Shown here piece by piece: positions 45,526 to 57,427 of a stretch of DNA of 64,000 bases. Location: assembly GCF_905163445.1 (NCBI RefSeq), contig NC_053190.1:15812501-15876500 (forward strand), in the 5' to 3' direction. The DNA is from Pararge aegeria (taxonomy: Eukaryota; Arthropoda; Insecta; Lepidoptera; Nymphalidae). Every line of letters starts with the position of its first letter. Position 1 is the first letter of the stretch. The translations under genes were made by a program, and so were the position numbers. The notes beneath the pieces are model-generated. The model searched no databases. It was not told the DNA's origin and saw nothing but the letters and a program-made list of their open reading frames with translations.

Positions 45526-46939
45526 ATATATAGAATATATAAATGCATAGTGATATAATGTTTTTATTATAAAACTTAATGTAATAGTTGTAGTATAACT
45601 TAAAAGGAAAACTTTGCTAGGTATATGCAAATCATGCAGGTACTGCTTTTCGTTCCCAAGTGCCCTCTGTATTATTTTAGCATTTTTATTAAACTTTAAA
45701 GTCTTAATATGCACTTGGGTTAGATTTTTGCAATAAGGTATTTTTATTATGAAATATTATTTATATATTTATATATAATATTTATATATTATTATTATAT
45801 ATAATATTTATATTGGGTAAGATTTTTTGCAATACGGTTTTATAATCACCAACACTAGATCGGCCGAACGATTTTGCTAAAATTTGGTATGATTTTTTTT
45901 TATTAACCTTAATTAAAAAAATTAAGTTATATTTAGGAAAATAAATAATATAATACGTAAATTTACAATTTGTTTTTCCAACTCAAGAGCTTATAGATCA
46001 TTCAACCGTACGAGTATGTAGATAATAAAGAGCAGAACATGGTATGATATACAGATTAAGTACCTACATATTCTGGTATTGTAGACAGTTTACGTAAATC
46101 CATTAGGTACACGGAACAGTTCCGCGATCGGCCGAAGTGTTTTTAATTACATCAATATATAATCACTTAATTTGCGAATCGGTAAATTTACGACGATTTG
46201 TGCAGGATTTGTTGTTTTAATTTTGTTGAGAACTTAAATTATTGTTCAGTTATTTTGCGTGAATTAAATGTCTCGTGTACGAACTCTCTACTATTGTAAA
46301 ACTAGTAGATCGTGCTAGCTGCAAAATTACTGTTTTAAGGTTTCCCACTATATTCCGAGTTGCTTACACCGTCCCCACTATATTTTATTTTACTTCTAGT
46401 ATAGAACTTGTCATAAAAATCGGTTTTTTTTTTCCACTACAAGGTTCCATTGACCAACATAAATCAGCAAGCATTGCTGCTGACCATTTCCCGCTGTAGC
46501 GTTTTTCAATCTGCATTATATCTGATGAAACCTTTCACCACGCTCATCTGATACGGCTCCCAAGTTTTCATGAATGAGAGTCCAAAAAATGAATCTTGAC
46601 ATAATGCATCCTTAAGCTTTACAAACAGAAAGAAGCTCCCGCTACTACTGTAGCTGTGGAAGCTGTACCTACTACCATAAAAATCTCCTTCGGCACTTCC
46701 CTTCTTTCTCTTACAACTTATTTTGTACATACACTGTTTGTATATACACTATTTGTAACATTGACGCGCAAAAAAATTACAAAAAACCCAAATTTATGAA
46801 ATTTGAAAAAAAAATCATAGAAAAACCTAGACGTGTTGGAAAAAATCGGCCAACGGGGATATATTCAGAATATTTGATTCGTCATTTTTATGTCAAAATT
46901 TTTTAACGGAGGATTTCATTGCAGACCAGTGTAATAGGT

Positions 46940-47042
46940 TTAATATAACTGCCGTACCCCTAGCAGATTAGCACGATACCATCTTAGACATAATCAGCTT
47001 ACCAGCAGGTGATATTGCAGGCAAGGGGAAAATAAAAAAAAT
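46940..47042 (+). repeat. SINE-C, 3' tail fragment just before exon 3
   Basis: It has accatcttagacataatcag, cttaccagcaggtgatattg and an A-rich end, 80 bp upstream of the exon 3 acceptor. Confidence 0.65.
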
Positions 47043-47121
47043 ACCTTGTCCCTTGATAGGTCTTTTTCCACTTTAACTTCATGAAAATACTTATCTGTAA
47101 TTTTTTTTTTTCATGTTCCAG

Positions 47122-47242
47122 ATGTTTGTTGGTCAAGTGCCTAGAAGTATGGACGAGAACGACCTGAGGCTGATGTTCGAAGAGTTCGGCAGGGTGCATC
47201 AGATCAACGTGCTGCGGGATAAGGTCACCGGCGCTAGTAAAG
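47122..47242 (+). CDS. bru (CELF): Bruno/CELF RNA-binding protein, coding exon 3 (RRM1, N-terminal half)
   Basis: This exon encodes the first half of RNA-recognition motif 1. It opens MFVGQVPRSMDENDL, whose MFVGQV is the RNP2 strand that contacts RNA, followed by helix 1 (RLMFEEFGRV) and strand 2 (HQINVLRDKVTGASK). INVLRD is near-invariant in Bruno/CELF proteins. The acceptor is ttccag at 47116-47121 after a T-rich tract. The donor gttagt starts at 47243 and leaves one base of the Gly codon (phase 1). The length is 121 nt, so skipping this exon alone breaks the frame, while skipping exons 3 and 4 together (204 nt) keeps it. Intron 2 upstream is 4.6 kb. Whether the gene is bru1 (aret) or bru2 cannot be settled from RRM1 alone. 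Confidence 0.96.
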
Positions 47243-48059
47243 GTTAGTTCATATTATATGCTACCTACCATTTGTTTCCTATTTTCTATACAGCAGTGTG
47301 AGCGTTGACATTTTGTGAAATAGGCGAACAAGGAACTGGTGGTGTTTGCCGGCTCTGCAGTAGGTACGCACACCTTCTTTCATTGCTCTTGCCCGTATAT
47401 TTTAAAGCAAAAATAAAAACATAACGGTACACCGAGAACAATAAAAATCTTGTTAATTGTGCCGCTTACAGTAGACATTGCTAATTGTTTAGAACGGGCT
47501 TCAAGGCATTGCTTACTTGCGATTGAATTTTCTACTTCTTCGATGTTGTTTGAGGCCCTTGTCAGAATATAACTAAGGCCTACGATTTAGATAAGGGCCC
47601 GATGGTAATAATCGTAACCCTTGTAGGAAACCTTTGCGATGCTTCTACCATCATTTTTAATACTAGTTTGTTAAGTTTTGTGTTTATTAAGTTTATAGAC
47701 CTACTATTTAATCATGTTTTGATATTAAGTTCTAAGAAATAAGTGTTGTGTTTTAACAGTGCACTTTATAAGTACATTACATTACAGTATTTAAAATATG
47801 AATCCTGTACATGCCACTAGTCCGCGGTAGAATATGTGATATACTAAATACAGTTATAACTAGTTAGGAGTCAGATACTCACCCACACCAGGGTCAAATT
47901 ATGACTTTTTAACTAAATCTATTCAAATATTTGTGCGTCATAGTAAACCTTGTTTTGATACATATAAATAAATTAATAAATAAAAAATAAATCTAGTGTC
48001 TCGGCTCACCCGGCCTACATTTACACGTTCGTCCATCAACGCCGCTTTTACTGGCCGCT

Positions 48060-48415
48060 GCAGTAATGCATGCATGCATACAACGTGTAAATTAAAACTG
48101 AAATAATACTTTACAGGGACGGTACTGTACCGTATCTGTGAAACCGAAACGCTAATAGTTTTTGAGTATACCTCTGCCATAGTTTTTACTGAACGAAATC
48201 ATATACAGCACTAACGTCACATTCAAAATTAAAATCATGTGACTACTGTCACTTTATTAGGTACGTGTCGCGTAGTAAGTACTATGCTCGTGTCGGTGTT
48301 TTATCTTCAATAGGGTTGTCATAAGGAAAGGCTTAGAATGTTTTGAATTCGTTTATATGGAAAAATAAATATGCTTATTTTTATTTAATATTTCTACATG
48401 CTGATTCCTTATGAA
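48060..48415 (-). repeat. Dispersed repeat, right arm of the pair around exon 3
   Basis: This is the inverted copy of 45160-45525, including agtttttactgaacg, gtcgcgtagtaagtacta, tcttcaatagggttgtca and caacgtgtaaattaaaactg. Confidence 0.8.
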
Positions 48416-48440
48416 ATATACTAACGCACCCTTCAATATC

Positions 48441-48677
48441 GACGGTCGATTGGCGCAGTTTGCAGCGACCCTACTTTCTGAGCTCAAGGCCGTGGGTTCG
48501 ATTCCCACTACTGGAAAATGTTTGTGTGATGAGCATGAATGTTTTTCAGTGTCTGGGTGTTTATATGTATTTTCTAAGTATATAAATTATAAAAAAATAT
48601 TCATCAGGCATCTTAGTACCCATATCACAAGCTACGCTTACTTTGGGGCTAGATGGCGATGTTTTATTGTCGTAAAA
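48441..48677 (+). repeat. SINE-A
   Basis: It has gacggtcgattggcgcagtt, gtgggttcgattcccactac, the body, gctacgcttactttggggct and an A-rich 3' end. Confidence 0.88.
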
Positions 48678-49194
48678 GAAAGAAAAAAAAAAAAAAAACT
48701 ACGGCGTAATTGTGTTACATGTTGTATTTTTACTAAGGATGGAAAAAGTCTAACTCTCACTGTGATGGTTCTTTAGAAAATTGGTAAACAAACAATGACG
48801 CAAAGAAATAAATTTAAAAAAAATCATACTACTAATTCCAACAAATTAAGGTAATGTTTGTGAATCGTGACGTTCTAAAGCAAATTTGTATTACAGCATT
48901 ATTTACATCGCGCGGGTACACAAAGCGGGAAATTAGTTAACGCAATGTATATCCTAACAAAAACACGTGTACGGGTGTACGGTTTAGATACTGCCTTTGA
49001 AGTGGAAATAGCGAAATACAGTTGCGTATATCAACAGTGAAATGTTTGTGAAGTTCTCAATTAAATGCTGATACAAATTTTGGTGACGGGAAATGCTGTT
49101 TGATGTTATAGTGTTTGTGATGACTTTATATGCTGAGGTTTACTGTAACTAAATCCTTAGTACCAGCCTTAGTAGCTTAGTTTTGTTCAACATA

Positions 49195-49477
49195 TTAACC
49201 CATTGCCGGCCCACTTCAGGGCACGGATCTCCTCCCACAATGAGAAGGTGTAAGGCTGTAGTCCACCACGCTGACCCAGTGCGGATTGGTGGACTCCACA
49301 CACCTTTGAGAACATTATGGAGAACTCAGGCATGCAGGTTTCCTCAAGATGTTTTCCATCACCGATGAAGCAAGTGATATTTGAATTGCCTAAAACGCAC
49401 ATAACGTGTGCTGGGATTCGGACTCAACCCCTCGAAAGTGAAGTCGAATTCCTAACTACAGAACTATCACCGCCTCG
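49195..49477 (-). repeat. SINE-B, full length
   Basis: It has aacccattgccggcccactt, gtagtccaccacgctgaccc, gcggattggtggactccaca and gaactatcaccgcctcgt. Confidence 0.88.
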
Positions 49478-49619
49478 TAGTTTTGTTAGTAGGTACAAGA
49501 AAATAATCCAGAGAGCCGTTTGGGACCTTTGGGATCCAATGTGCTGTATTGGCGACCCAAAAACGGTAAACGTAACTTTGTTAAACCTCAAAAGACCTTA
49601 AAATTTTGAACTGCCTCCA

Positions 49620-49675
49620 AAATGCCTATATCAAGTAGTAGATGTCCATCGGTTGATATTATGATGATGACAATA
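49620..49675 (+). repeat. RTE-like 3' end fragment
   Basis: It has gcctatatcaagtagtagat, gtccatcggttgat and an ATGATGATGA tail, as RTE-type 3' ends. Confidence 0.5.
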
Positions 49676-50305
49676 TTCAAAATAATAAACTAATCAGAAA
49701 AATTTATTATTCGACTTCAAGCAAAGGCAAAGGCAAATTATTCTTTGTCAAAGTCAATTTGACTCGTAATATATTATGTACCTAACATGGGGAGAATGTT
49801 AATTCACCGACTTAGTGAAAATTCCCATTTAAGTCTTAAATATTTCTTTATCCTTATTGAACATAAGATTACGAGTAGCTTTTTTTCTCGGATCGTGACA
49901 TCAAGCCATGATAAATTCATGTAATGAAGTTACATTTATTTGACTCGACAACGAAAGCATTTTACTTTGCATTTAATATCTTTATAAAATTAGAAAAAAC
50001 GTAAAAAAAAATTATCTTAAAAATATGAACATTGCTGGTACAATGTTTAAAGTTCTATCTTATTAAATATATGATACTTTGATTTGAATACTGATATTTG
50101 ATATAAAATAGACCACAGACCCACCTCGCTGCGCCAATGTGGATTGGTAGAATTCAATGGTGAAAATAGACGTGTTTTTAAAAGAAGAACCCAGCACGAT
50201 GGTATTTGGAACCCAAATCGGGTCCGTAGGCGAACGTTCTAAATGCTAGGTTGTTGGCCAAGAGATAAGTGTTAAAACGTTAGGGATTATTATTTATAAT
50301 CCTCC

Positions 50306-50555
50306 TGTCGACCTCTCTGGCGCTGAGGTACCTACGGTCATATAAGAAGGAGTGCCGTGTTCCTTGACAGGAGCAATTAGGGAATTTATAATTTCTGATT
50401 TCTTAGATTTTTTTCTGATCTGGTCTAGTGGCCTTCGCTAGTTACCACTCTACCGAAGAAGAGGTGCTGCTAAGTTATTAAGTATTCCGATACGATGCCA
50501 CGTAGAAACCGATTAAGTTTAGACGGGATACTCGACATAAACATTTTAACTTATT
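50306..50555 (+). repeat. SINE-C, diverged
   Basis: It has gacctctctggcgctgaggt, gcaattagggaatttataat, gttaccactctaccgaagaa and cgtagaaaccgattaag. Confidence 0.75.
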
Positions 50556-51576
50556 TCTGGACTAGAAAATACCTCAAGAACAATTAAATCGTTCGTTAAA
50601 GTCTAGTGTATAAATCATTCAGTTAGTTTTTTTTCTTGAAAAACTAAATACTTTTGAAAATCTGACCGACTAAAACTACCAGTATATCACCTTTTTTCCG
50701 CTATGTTTAGAGGAGTCAAAGACAAGTAAGAAAAAGAGATAATATGAAGAAAGAAACCGAAACCTATTCGAAATCATTCTTAAAATGTTCCTGCTTAAAA
50801 TAATCAAATTGGGTCAATTTTGGTTCAGAAAACAAGGGAATGCGAAACGTAATGTAAACGTAACGTAACGTTAATTGGTGAAATCGTCTGAGCTGCAGCT
50901 GTCCCTATCGCACACTACGGGGCTCAGCACGACGGCAATAGGTATTTCAAATACCGATGAATCAAATTCGTTACAGCTATACCGGGGTTAGGGTTTACAC
51001 AAGGCTACCTTGTATTATAAAAATGGTTTAATTATAAATATAATTCGTTGAATTGACGCAATAACCCACTAAGTCGCATTAAGTGAGTTCTACTCTCGAA
51101 ACAGGACTAAGCTACCTAGTTTAATCATATATTCCCCCGGGATCCGACTTCACGTGTCGGCCATCATTGTTCCGGGAACAAAGCCCTCACGTTACAGAAT
51201 GTTGACATTTTTGTTGCTTTGTTACACGTTTATATGAAAAAGCACCTTTTGTAAGTTCTCATGCAAATATGGGAGGAATAGAAGCCTTTGTTTAATTTTA
51301 CGCGCAATGCCTTTCCCGCGTACCATTCAAGTGGCTGTATTGTTTCTTATCTATATTGTGCGATAAAAGAATCGAAAGAATACGTTTATCCGTTTGTATA
51401 TTTTATGTTGACGATATTTTTTGGTAGCGAACCTTCTAGTAGTTTTAGTAAGTGGTTTTAAAAAGGATCACTGGGTTTGTTTCGAAGAAAACAATCTAAC
51501 AACACAGTCAAATTTATTGGATCATGAACAGTAAGACTAGACGGAAGCTGGACATTAGCGGCACAAAACCCGTAAA

Positions 51577-51628
51577 TTTTGGAACTGGAGACAAAGGACC
51601 TATTTCTAGCAGTGGACTTCTAAAGGTA
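51577..51628 (+). repeat. RTE-like 3' end fragment
   Basis: It has aactggagacaaaggaccta and ttctagcagtggacttctaa, a degraded version of the family 3' end. Confidence 0.45.
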
Positions 51629-52224
51629 GATATATGATAGACGTTAAGACAATTCTAAGCTTCGGATGAAAAATTGTTACAACATTCACAGGCACTTTAC
51701 TTCACAGTGATATTCATTGGTGGTGGACGTTAAAATTCTTATGATCGCTCGATGTGAATCAAGCCCACATTTTATGTGAGCTCAAATGGATATGGCTAAG
51801 AAACTCACAAGCAGTGCAGAATGGATTTTGGAGAGTTTGGCAATCCAAAATTTGACGCTGCCACATAATACACATGCTTAAGTACGTTCACGGGGAGATA
51901 AAGGATTATTTTGGAGTCATGGAGTGTCGCGATGGCAAATGGAGTGCTGGAGTATATGTATACCTTAAGGGATTTAAGTTTACACGATCTTGTGCTTTGT
52001 CGCTCATTCAAATTCATATATTATTTATTCTCTTCGCACTTATGAAGCGTAAATACATATATCCCATTATACCTAATGGAAATGATGAGTCATTGTGATA
52101 ACGAGATGTTAATTTGAAGTAAAACTAAGAGGTTTTAAATGCATCCTATTCTAAAAAAATAACCACCGAGTAAATTAAAATATAATAGCTATGTAAGTAT
52201 CTCCATCAAATTTATCAAATTTAA

Positions 52225-52503
52225 GCTTAATTTGCTATACTCCGCGAAAAGCAGGAGAATCTGTCTGGTGTAATTTATAATTTTTTCAATCCTTATACTC
52301 CACACCAAACAGATCTTCGACAATATACCCTCTACGCACGTTTCGCTCCGAAACCGGAGCATCCTCAGGAGATGTTGACTTTACAATGAACAACTGTTAA
52401 CTCTTAACAGATTCTCCTGCTTTTCGCGGAGTATAGCAAATTAAGCTTAATTTTGATAATATATCATGGATTTCCGCAAAGTAACACCTGCTTCTATCCA
52501 ATA
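52225..52503 (-). repeat. Hammerhead-type fold-back repeat with core and both arms
   Basis: The left arm (ttgctatactccgcgaaaag) and right arm (cttttcgcggagtatagcaa) are inverted. The - strand core at about 52330-52385 keeps CTGAGGA, stem II, GAAAC and the stem III region. Confidence 0.8.
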
Positions 52504-52924
52504 TCCATCGAATTTGCATTATAGCTTTGGAACGTCCTTACGAGATCTGTGTTTTCTGATTCTAGGTACGAAAAGCATATTCCAGTAAAGTGTGTACCTT
52601 CTTATAGTTAGTTAATACGTCTTAAAAAATTACACCATCACCTTTATCTATTACAGCTATAACTGTGTGTTAAATGTTTGTTTTTACAGCAATAGCTTAT
52701 TTTAATCGTAGCCTTGGTTGTTATTATAAATGTCTTTTTTGTTTATCTTGATATTTGTTACATGTTTTAATCGATTATGTAAAGATAGATCTCAAACTGT
52801 GTTGGTAAGTTTGTTTAATCCAGGCTTAGATTATGAGCTGAATCGAACGAGAGATTATAAATAGTCGAAAAGACAAGTGTCCAGAATTTTCAAAGCGCAT
52901 TACAAACAAACCAAGAGTCCAGTA

Positions 52925-53177
52925 TTTTTTTTTTTTTTTTTACAATACACACTTCGCAATCTAGTGCCATAGTAATCGTAGCTGGTGTAATGGGTACTAA
53001 GAAGACTGATGAATATTTTTATGAATAATATACATAAATACATATAATATACAGATATTCACCCAGACTGAGAAATATTCATGTTCATCACACAAACATT
53101 TTTCCAGTTGTGGGAATCGAACCCTCGGCCTTAGGCTCAGAAAGCAGGGTCGCTGCCCACTGCGCTAATCGGCCGTC
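52925..53177 (-). repeat. SINE-A, full length
   Basis: On the - strand it runs from gacggccgattagcgcagtg to an A run (T run at 52925-52941). Confidence 0.86.
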
Positions 53178-53684
53178 AAAGCATGGTCGTATACCAACGC
53201 TTTTGTGGACCGTAAGCCAAGTGACATATAGAAAAAAATTCAATATTTTTGTGTTGACTCGTTGCTTACACGTCACAATTCAAACCACACGTTATTTCAC
53301 AGAGCATCTAAGCTTTAATTTGAATCGAGTTGTTGCCGAGTTTATAATGTGGTTGTTGATGTGTGAAGGCCATATATCGACTTATTTGAACTAGTAGAAA
53401 GTGGCATGAGTTTTCATAAGTCAATTCATTTATGTTTTACATCCGCTGCCATTGTGTTCATATTTTTGTCACGCCGCAATAACGATCACAGATCACCAGA
53501 GCCGGATGGTTGATTTATTAACTCAATACCATTTCAACACCTCAACGCTGGTTCAAGTCCAAATTACGCTTTATCGTTAACAAGTTATCCAATAGAAGTT
53601 GGCCCGGCGTCGTCTCGTCGAGTTGAGTTGAGTTGTCAACTAGTGCTAAACGAATCGTTAACCAAACTATAAATTGAAATTTAA

Positions 53685-53890
53685 AAATTCTTTATTTATG
53701 TATCACAGGAACTTATGTAGCGTACATAATTATTATTATGTTTCCTTCATTGTAAGGGGATGAAACTACATTTCTTAATTTAAACCTAAAGCCTAGCTTT
53801 AGGTTTAAATTAATTAAGGGTTTCAAAGGGCGCCCTAGTCTAAGAAGATTCCAGAATAAATTTAGCCGGGGTTAGTTTTTTTTCTAAATA
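53685..53890 (-). repeat. LINE 3' UTR with an internal palindrome
   Basis: It has ttgtaaggggatgaaactac and cgccctagtctaagaagatt as in other copies. It carries an 18-bp perfect palindrome at 53775-53813 that the other copies lack. Confidence 0.72.
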
Positions 53891-54173
53891 ATCGGCAACG
53901 AGTATTACTTCTACCGCGCCTGTTTTTTTTTTATATAGCTTGGCAACGACTGTCATCATGTCAGCGCATTGTCAACGTGGTGTTCACGAATAGGCAAAGC
54001 GTCTTCGATCACTTTTTATAAAAACTTACTCTATGACGTACGACATTAAGCTTACTTTTTTTAATTTTAGTAAATTTGCTGTAAAGTCGGCGAGGCCTTA
54101 ATGAGTGTAGTATGTACCCCAGTGTGTGCTATGTCTGTGTGTCACGTTATGTATGTGTGCGCTTCTGTTGCAG

Positions 54174-54256
54174 GGTGCTGTTTTGTGACGTTTTTCACGC
54201 GCAAAGCGGCGTTGAAAGCGCAGGACGCTTTGCACAATATCAAAACGTTGAGCGGG
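54174..54256 (+). CDS. bru (CELF): Bruno/CELF RNA-binding protein, coding exon 4 (RRM1, RNP1 half)
   Basis: The exon continues RRM1 with GCCFVTFFTRKAALKAQ and then DALHNIKTLSG. Together with the lysine and first Gly base from exon 3, it completes the RNP1 octamer KGCCFVTF, whose aromatic residues stack on RNA bases. The acceptor is ttgcag at 54168-54173; the donor gtaagt begins at 54257 after a whole codon. The expected continuation of the family (MHHPIQMKPADSE and RRM2) does not occur in the remaining 9.7 kb, so intron 4 runs off the window and the gene is truncated by the window edge. The visible protein is 146 residues, while Bruno/CELF proteins are several hundred residues long with three RRMs. 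Confidence 0.96.
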
Positions 54257-54884
54257 GTAAGTGCGTTTTATATGTTGTTTTCCTTCCTTAAACTGGAGAC
54301 ACACTTATAATACGCCACAGATGCGGTATCAGAAATTTCAATTTTTTAACGCGATTTGAGTTTACTCAACACGCGAGACGTGTCTTGAGTTCGAGTGGCG
54401 TATTGTAAGATCCTCTTGTATGTATAATTTATGTAGTATTTGTATATTTATGTTTCTGTTTTTACGTCTTTTGATATGTCACGTAACTACCTACGCTATT
54501 AATGGTTTTTTTCGAACATGTAAATAAATATTTGTTTGCAGGTAAGTAAATAGTTAAACGCAAAATCTTTATTGTTGTCCAATAAGATTAATAACTTGAT
54601 ATTGTTCTAGTAAAGTTTCGTAATTTAATCAGATTACCTGTAAAGTTTTCATTTGTTTCGAAAATTATGTATTTTGGATAATCTTTGTAGGACCAAACTA
54701 AGTATTAACTCGGTGCTTTAAAAATTTATGAGACTGCAAAACGAAACTGAGATTGGTGTCTAGTTTAATCTATCAACATTTGTTAGGATCAGTTTAAAGC
54801 GCATACGCACTTTATACAATTTTTACGTTTGTAAAATAATCATTTTTTTAGCATTGCGTGGTTGAATTAGAATAGTTTAAATTT

Positions 54885-55060
54885 TTTTTCATCATGTAGA
54901 CCTTATCACAGGCACTTACGAAGCATTCATACATTTAACATGTTAACACTAATGTTAAATGACGGTGATAACTGCATTCGCTAAAGCTGCTTAAAACTAA
55001 AGCTAGGAGGGTTCTAAACGCGCCCCGGTCTTAGAAGAGCCCACAACAAACTTAGACTTG
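54885..55060 (-). repeat. LINE 3' UTR
   Basis: It has catgtagaccttatcacagg, aagcattcatacatttaac and gcgccccggtcttagaagag. Confidence 0.72.
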
Positions 55061-55135
55061 TAGTCGACACAGTATAACTAATTATCAACCATAATCGACT
55101 GTAATCACATTTTAAATATTTATTTATAGTATTAC

Positions 55136-55610
55136 TGGCTGTTGCCTGCGACTTCGACTGCGTTTCATTTTGTTTTTTGATGTGGAGATAAGCTTTCCTT
55201 TGTACACTTCATGTATGTTATGTTCACAATCACAATTTATGGTACATAAATAATAAATAAATAAATAAATAAAATAAATAAATTTAGTTGTGTTTAGGGG
55301 TTTACCGCTGTCCGCTGAGGAGTTCTGTCCTTTATCTCCAACCACAGTTTGGGCAAAATTAAACACATTTTATAACCTCTATAGTACAAAAATAATTATT
55401 TAAATCGGTTATAATTTGTCGAAGTTATGGAGTAAAATCGTCAAACACTCATCCCCTCACCGAGCTTAATGTCGGGATAAAAAGTATCCTATATTACTTC
55501 TAACACTTCTAAGAATATGTGTACAAAGTTTCATGAGGATCGGCTAAGTAGTTTTTGCGTGGAAGCGTAACAAACAAACTTACATTGATATTTATAATAT
55601 TATAGTCTTA
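55136..55610 (-). mobile_element. Helitron, degraded
   Basis: It resembles 37053-37482: actggctgttgcctgcgact at one end, gtcgggataaaaagtatcct and ttcatgaggatcggctaagt inside, and tttataatattatagtctta at the other. The termini are eroded. Confidence 0.65.
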
Positions 55611-55810
55611 TAATTTTTAATCTTTAACCTAATTATATGTTTGACAGTAATTGTTGTATAGAAATAAAATCTACCTCCAGGCAAATTACCACCAGTTGAG
55701 TTGGAAAATCACCTCTGAATAATAAATAAAAAAAAATAAAAAAAAAAAAAAAAAAAAATTTAATTCTTGCTTACAACATACTGATAACATCAACAATACA
55801 AAATAAAAAG

Positions 55811-55841
<31 letters not shown>

Positions 55842-56003
55842 ATAATATAAAGTTTAAATCTTAACTAAGCGTAATATAATATTTGTTCGGCGACGTGGTT
55901 TAATTCAACAAAGAAAATAGTTTAAAAGCTTTGGTCTGAACTTGAAACGTGCCTCACATTGATATTACAAAATAAAATATGAAAAATAATTTTATGATTT
56001 TTA

Positions 56004-56306
56004 ATCTTTTTTTTTTAATTCAAGTTATCCATTGACTACAATCTGACCTGGTAGCGAGTGATTATATAGTCTAAGATGATAGCGGGCTAACCTGTTTAGG
56101 GGAATGGCACCCCAATCAGTTTCTACGGTTGGCGACACGTCTTTTCCGGTAGTCTGGTAACTAACCACGGCCGTTAATTTCACCAGATCAGACCAGACAA
56201 AACTTAGAAAACGAGAAAAAACTTATAAATTACTCCTGCCGGGGATCGAACTCCGGACTTCCATTTTTAAGACACAACGATCACAACTGCGTCTCTGGGG
56301 TCATCA
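56004..56306 (-). repeat. SINE-C, full length
   Basis: The - strand has agttcgatccccggcaggag (B box), gtagaaactgattggggtgc, and an A-rich tail (T run at about 56008). Confidence 0.82.
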
Positions 56307-56539
56307 ATTATCCATTAATGAAAACATTGTATTCATACCAAAACAAATAAAAATAATAGAGAATGGATACACTGTTCCGCGCTCACTTTAAATCTAGGAT
56401 TAACCATATCAATGGCGTCATTATCCAAATTTTATAAGATGCTATAAAACTAAGTTTTGCGCCCCTTAGCTCCATAAATTACCGACGCGCCTAGCTTCAA
56501 AGTTATCAAATTTTCAATGGTCTCAAATTTTATTATTTT

Positions 56540-56940
56540 CTAGCTCTTGCACGCGACTTTGTCCGCGTTTGTTTTTGTTTTTAAAGCATTCCGTAGGAAA
56601 AGTTTATTTGAGAGACGCGTGGCATTTAATCTAGGTGTAGTTCTACAGATATTTTTAAGTTGTGTATTATTGAAACTCATTACGCTACAAACTAAAAAAT
56701 TCGGGTGTAGTTTTAAAAAATATTTTTTTAACTACCTAACTACTAGTACGACTTTTGGTTACATTATTAATATGAATTGCATATCTTAAGGATATGCAAT
56801 TTTTTTTAATAAATAATATAGCCTATGTTACTTCTTGATACTTAAGCTTTCCTTAGGCGAAGAAATGGTCGAAATCGGTCCAATACTTTTGTAGCAAATT
56901 CGGTTCAAACAAAAAATATTTCCTCGTTATAATATTAGGA
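56540..56940 (-). mobile_element. Non-autonomous Helitron
   Basis: On the - strand it starts TCCTAATATTATAACGAGG and ends gcgtgcaagagCTAG, with T (its 5' A on the - strand) at 56941. It contains the palindrome AATTGCATATC-CTTAA-type near 56775-56801. Confidence 0.72.
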
Positions 56941-57083
56941 TAGATATCTTGTTATTTATTTAATGATGGGCGCTGCGGAAAATTTGTACACATAAAGAAT
57001 ATTTGTTACCTGTACCTGTTTCCAATGGCCTGTATTTTTTTTAAAATAATTTTTACTTCCTTTAAGGCATATCATATCTTATA

Positions 57084-57282
57084 TCTTTAAACGAGCAATT
57101 CTTGTATATATATAATTGGAATCTCGGAATCGGCTCCAACGATTTTCATAAAATTTAGTATGCAGGGGGTTTCGGGGGCGATAAAACGATATAGCTAGGA
57201 TTCATTTTTAGAAAATGTCATTTTATTTGTGTTTTCCGGTAATAACCGATTTGGTGCAGACAAAGTTGCACGGGTCAGCTAG
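57084..57282 (+). mobile_element. Non-autonomous Helitron, uninterrupted
   Basis: It starts TCTTTAAACGAGCAATTCTT and ends gttgcacgggtcagCTAG between A and T. It provides the empty site for the nested element at 13788-13944; the matching point is between 57115 and 57116. Confidence 0.88.
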
Positions 57283-57427
57283 TATGTCATAAAAAGGGGT
57301 TTACTAAACCTAATAGGTTGTTTTCCTGGGAAGTGACTGTATTTCTAACACTGTCATAAGATAAGTATCAAGCATTAGAAAATCAGGCACTTCACAGAAC
57401 TTTACTAACTTTTCAGACGGGTGGTGA

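Larger units (their letters stand above)
42541..47121 (+). other. Intron 2 of the Bruno/CELF gene
   Basis: This 4.6-kb intron runs from gtaatt to ttccag. It holds two minus-strand SINE-A copies, one minus-strand SINE-B copy, the left arm of an inverted repeat pair (45160-45525) and a SINE-C 3' fragment 80 bp before exon 3. 42586-42950 and 43260-43700 hold no gene I recognise; long open frames there lack coding character. Confidence 0.85.
47243..54173 (+). other. Intron 3 of the Bruno/CELF gene, splitting RNP1
   Basis: This 6.9-kb phase-1 intron runs from gttagt to ttgcag. It contains the right arm of the inverted repeat pair (48060-48415), SINE-A copies in both orientations, SINE-B, SINE-C, a hammerhead-type repeat copy and a retrotransposon 3' end. 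50.6-51.5 kb and 52.5-52.9 kb show nothing I can name. Confidence 0.88.

Noticed and set aside
55735..55840. Two long A runs as possible processed pseudogene tails
   Set aside because: Nothing gene-like precedes either run and no flanking duplication could be seen; they are treated as low-complexity sequence.
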